Assembly (NCBI GenBank): GCA_902609885.1
Contig: CACLTT010000002.1
Span: 1 to 64,000 of the forward strand
From: an uncultured Candidatus Hydrogenedens sp.
GTDB taxonomy: Bacteria; Desulfobacterota_D; UBA1144
Direction of reading: 5' to 3'
DNA: 64,000 bases
The notes beneath the pieces were generated by a model that did no database searches, was not told where the DNA came from, and saw only the letters and a program-made list of their open reading frames with translations. Below are positions 63,931 through 64,000 of the stretch, piece after piece. Made by a program: the position numbers and the translations under genes. Every line of letters starts with the position of its first letter. Positions within the stretch are counted from its first letter, which is position 1.

Positions 63931-64000
63931 ATGGGTAAACTTGAAAAGCTAACTCTAGGATCATTAATTATATTATTAATTTGGGGAAATATGGTTAGTG
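63931..64000 (+). CDS. 5' end of a probable heme A synthase (CtaA/COX15), cut by the window edge
   Basis: An ATG at 63931 with AGGA 7 nt upstream opens a frame of at least 23 codons to the end. The residues LGSLIILLIWGNMVS match the first membrane helix of CtaA/COX15, where W-G-x-x-V/T-S/R-x-T-G-S-G normally follows. Its place right after the oxidase subunits supports a role in heme A synthesis. Only 70 nt are present, so the call is tentative. Confidence 0.6.
   Translation, partial: MGKLEKLTLGSLIILLIWGNMVS

Noticed and set aside
1-64000. CRISPR arrays, insertion sequences, tandem repeats or horizontally acquired islands
   Set aside because: I saw no regularly spaced direct repeats, no transposase or integrase, and no abrupt change in base composition; gene content is core metabolism throughout.

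Overview
The window is 64 kb of chromosomal core genome from a streamlined, very AT-rich bacterium (about 30% GC by eye), with no mobile element, CRISPR array, phage or defence island that I can see. Intergenic gaps are mostly 0-100 bp. All eight convergent junctions overlap, abut or are at most 11 nt apart, and many same-strand genes overlap by 1-11 nt. The gene set suggests a free-living, aerobic, Gram-negative, probably marine heterotroph: SurA-like chaperone, TatC, a caa3/aa3-type cytochrome oxidase operon, a full glycine cleavage system and near-complete NAD synthesis. A proteobacterial-type GlnD, HisZ, LL-diaminopimelate aminotransferase, a fused gamma-alpha 2-oxoacid:ferredoxin oxidoreductase and a very large myxobacterial-style S41 protease point to a delta-proteobacterium-like or related uncultured lineage (Dadabacteria-like, for example). 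Placement is inference only.

Layout. 1-10.4 kb (mostly minus): queuosine-precursor transporter yhhQ, a CAT-anticodon tRNA (plus), then nadA, nadC, korB, korA, nadB, glnD and a cobalamin adenosyltransferase. 10.5-23.4 kb: MidA-like methyltransferase, dapL, leuS, family-4 uracil-DNA glycosylase, YyaL-like thioredoxin-domain protein, mnmG, a class-I amidotransferase and uvrA. 23.4-30.2 kb is the least ordinary part: a small membrane protein of unknown function, a rhodanese behind nested inverted repeats, an IscU/SufU scaffold behind a terminator-like hairpin, a poorly characterised 451-aa nitroreductase-like protein, a CoA ligase/MaoC hydratase pair and tatC. 30.3-37.2 kb: serA-hisZ-purA (plus), facing purC-CaCA exchanger-phoH (minus). 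37.2-44.8 kb: tRNA-Val, thrS, infC, rpmI, rplT, then gcvT-gcvH-gcvP. 44.8-55.1 kb: one tight minus-strand run (S41 protease, DppB-like permease, truA, FAH-family hydrolase, leuB, mfd, surA-like). 55.1-59.5 kb: nadE, tyrS, RNase P RNA, RNase HI, zinc-ribbon coiled-coil protein and a second CAT tRNA. 59.6-64 kb: sco, coxB, coxA, coxC, coxD and the first 70 nt of a probable heme A synthase gene.

How the genes work together. NadB, NadA, NadC and NadE give aspartate-to-NAD synthesis apart from NadD, which is not here. The Kor enzyme feeds electrons from 2-oxoacids to ferredoxin in an organism that also respires oxygen through the cox operon. SerA and GcvTHP connect serine, glycine and one-carbon metabolism, which supplies purines (PurA, PurC). 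UvrA and Mfd are parts of transcription-coupled excision repair, and UDG adds base excision.

Several starts were moved from the longest possible frame because a tRNA, a promoter or a Shine-Dalgarno sequence decides them: nadA, cobalamin adenosyltransferase, serA (TTG), purC, infC (AUA), zinc-ribbon protein and coxC (GTG). The most notable signals are the infC AUA start inside the thrS stop, the paired palindromes before the rhodanese, the hairpin abutting sufU and the uncharacterised 451-aa protein. I found no clear new multi-gene system.
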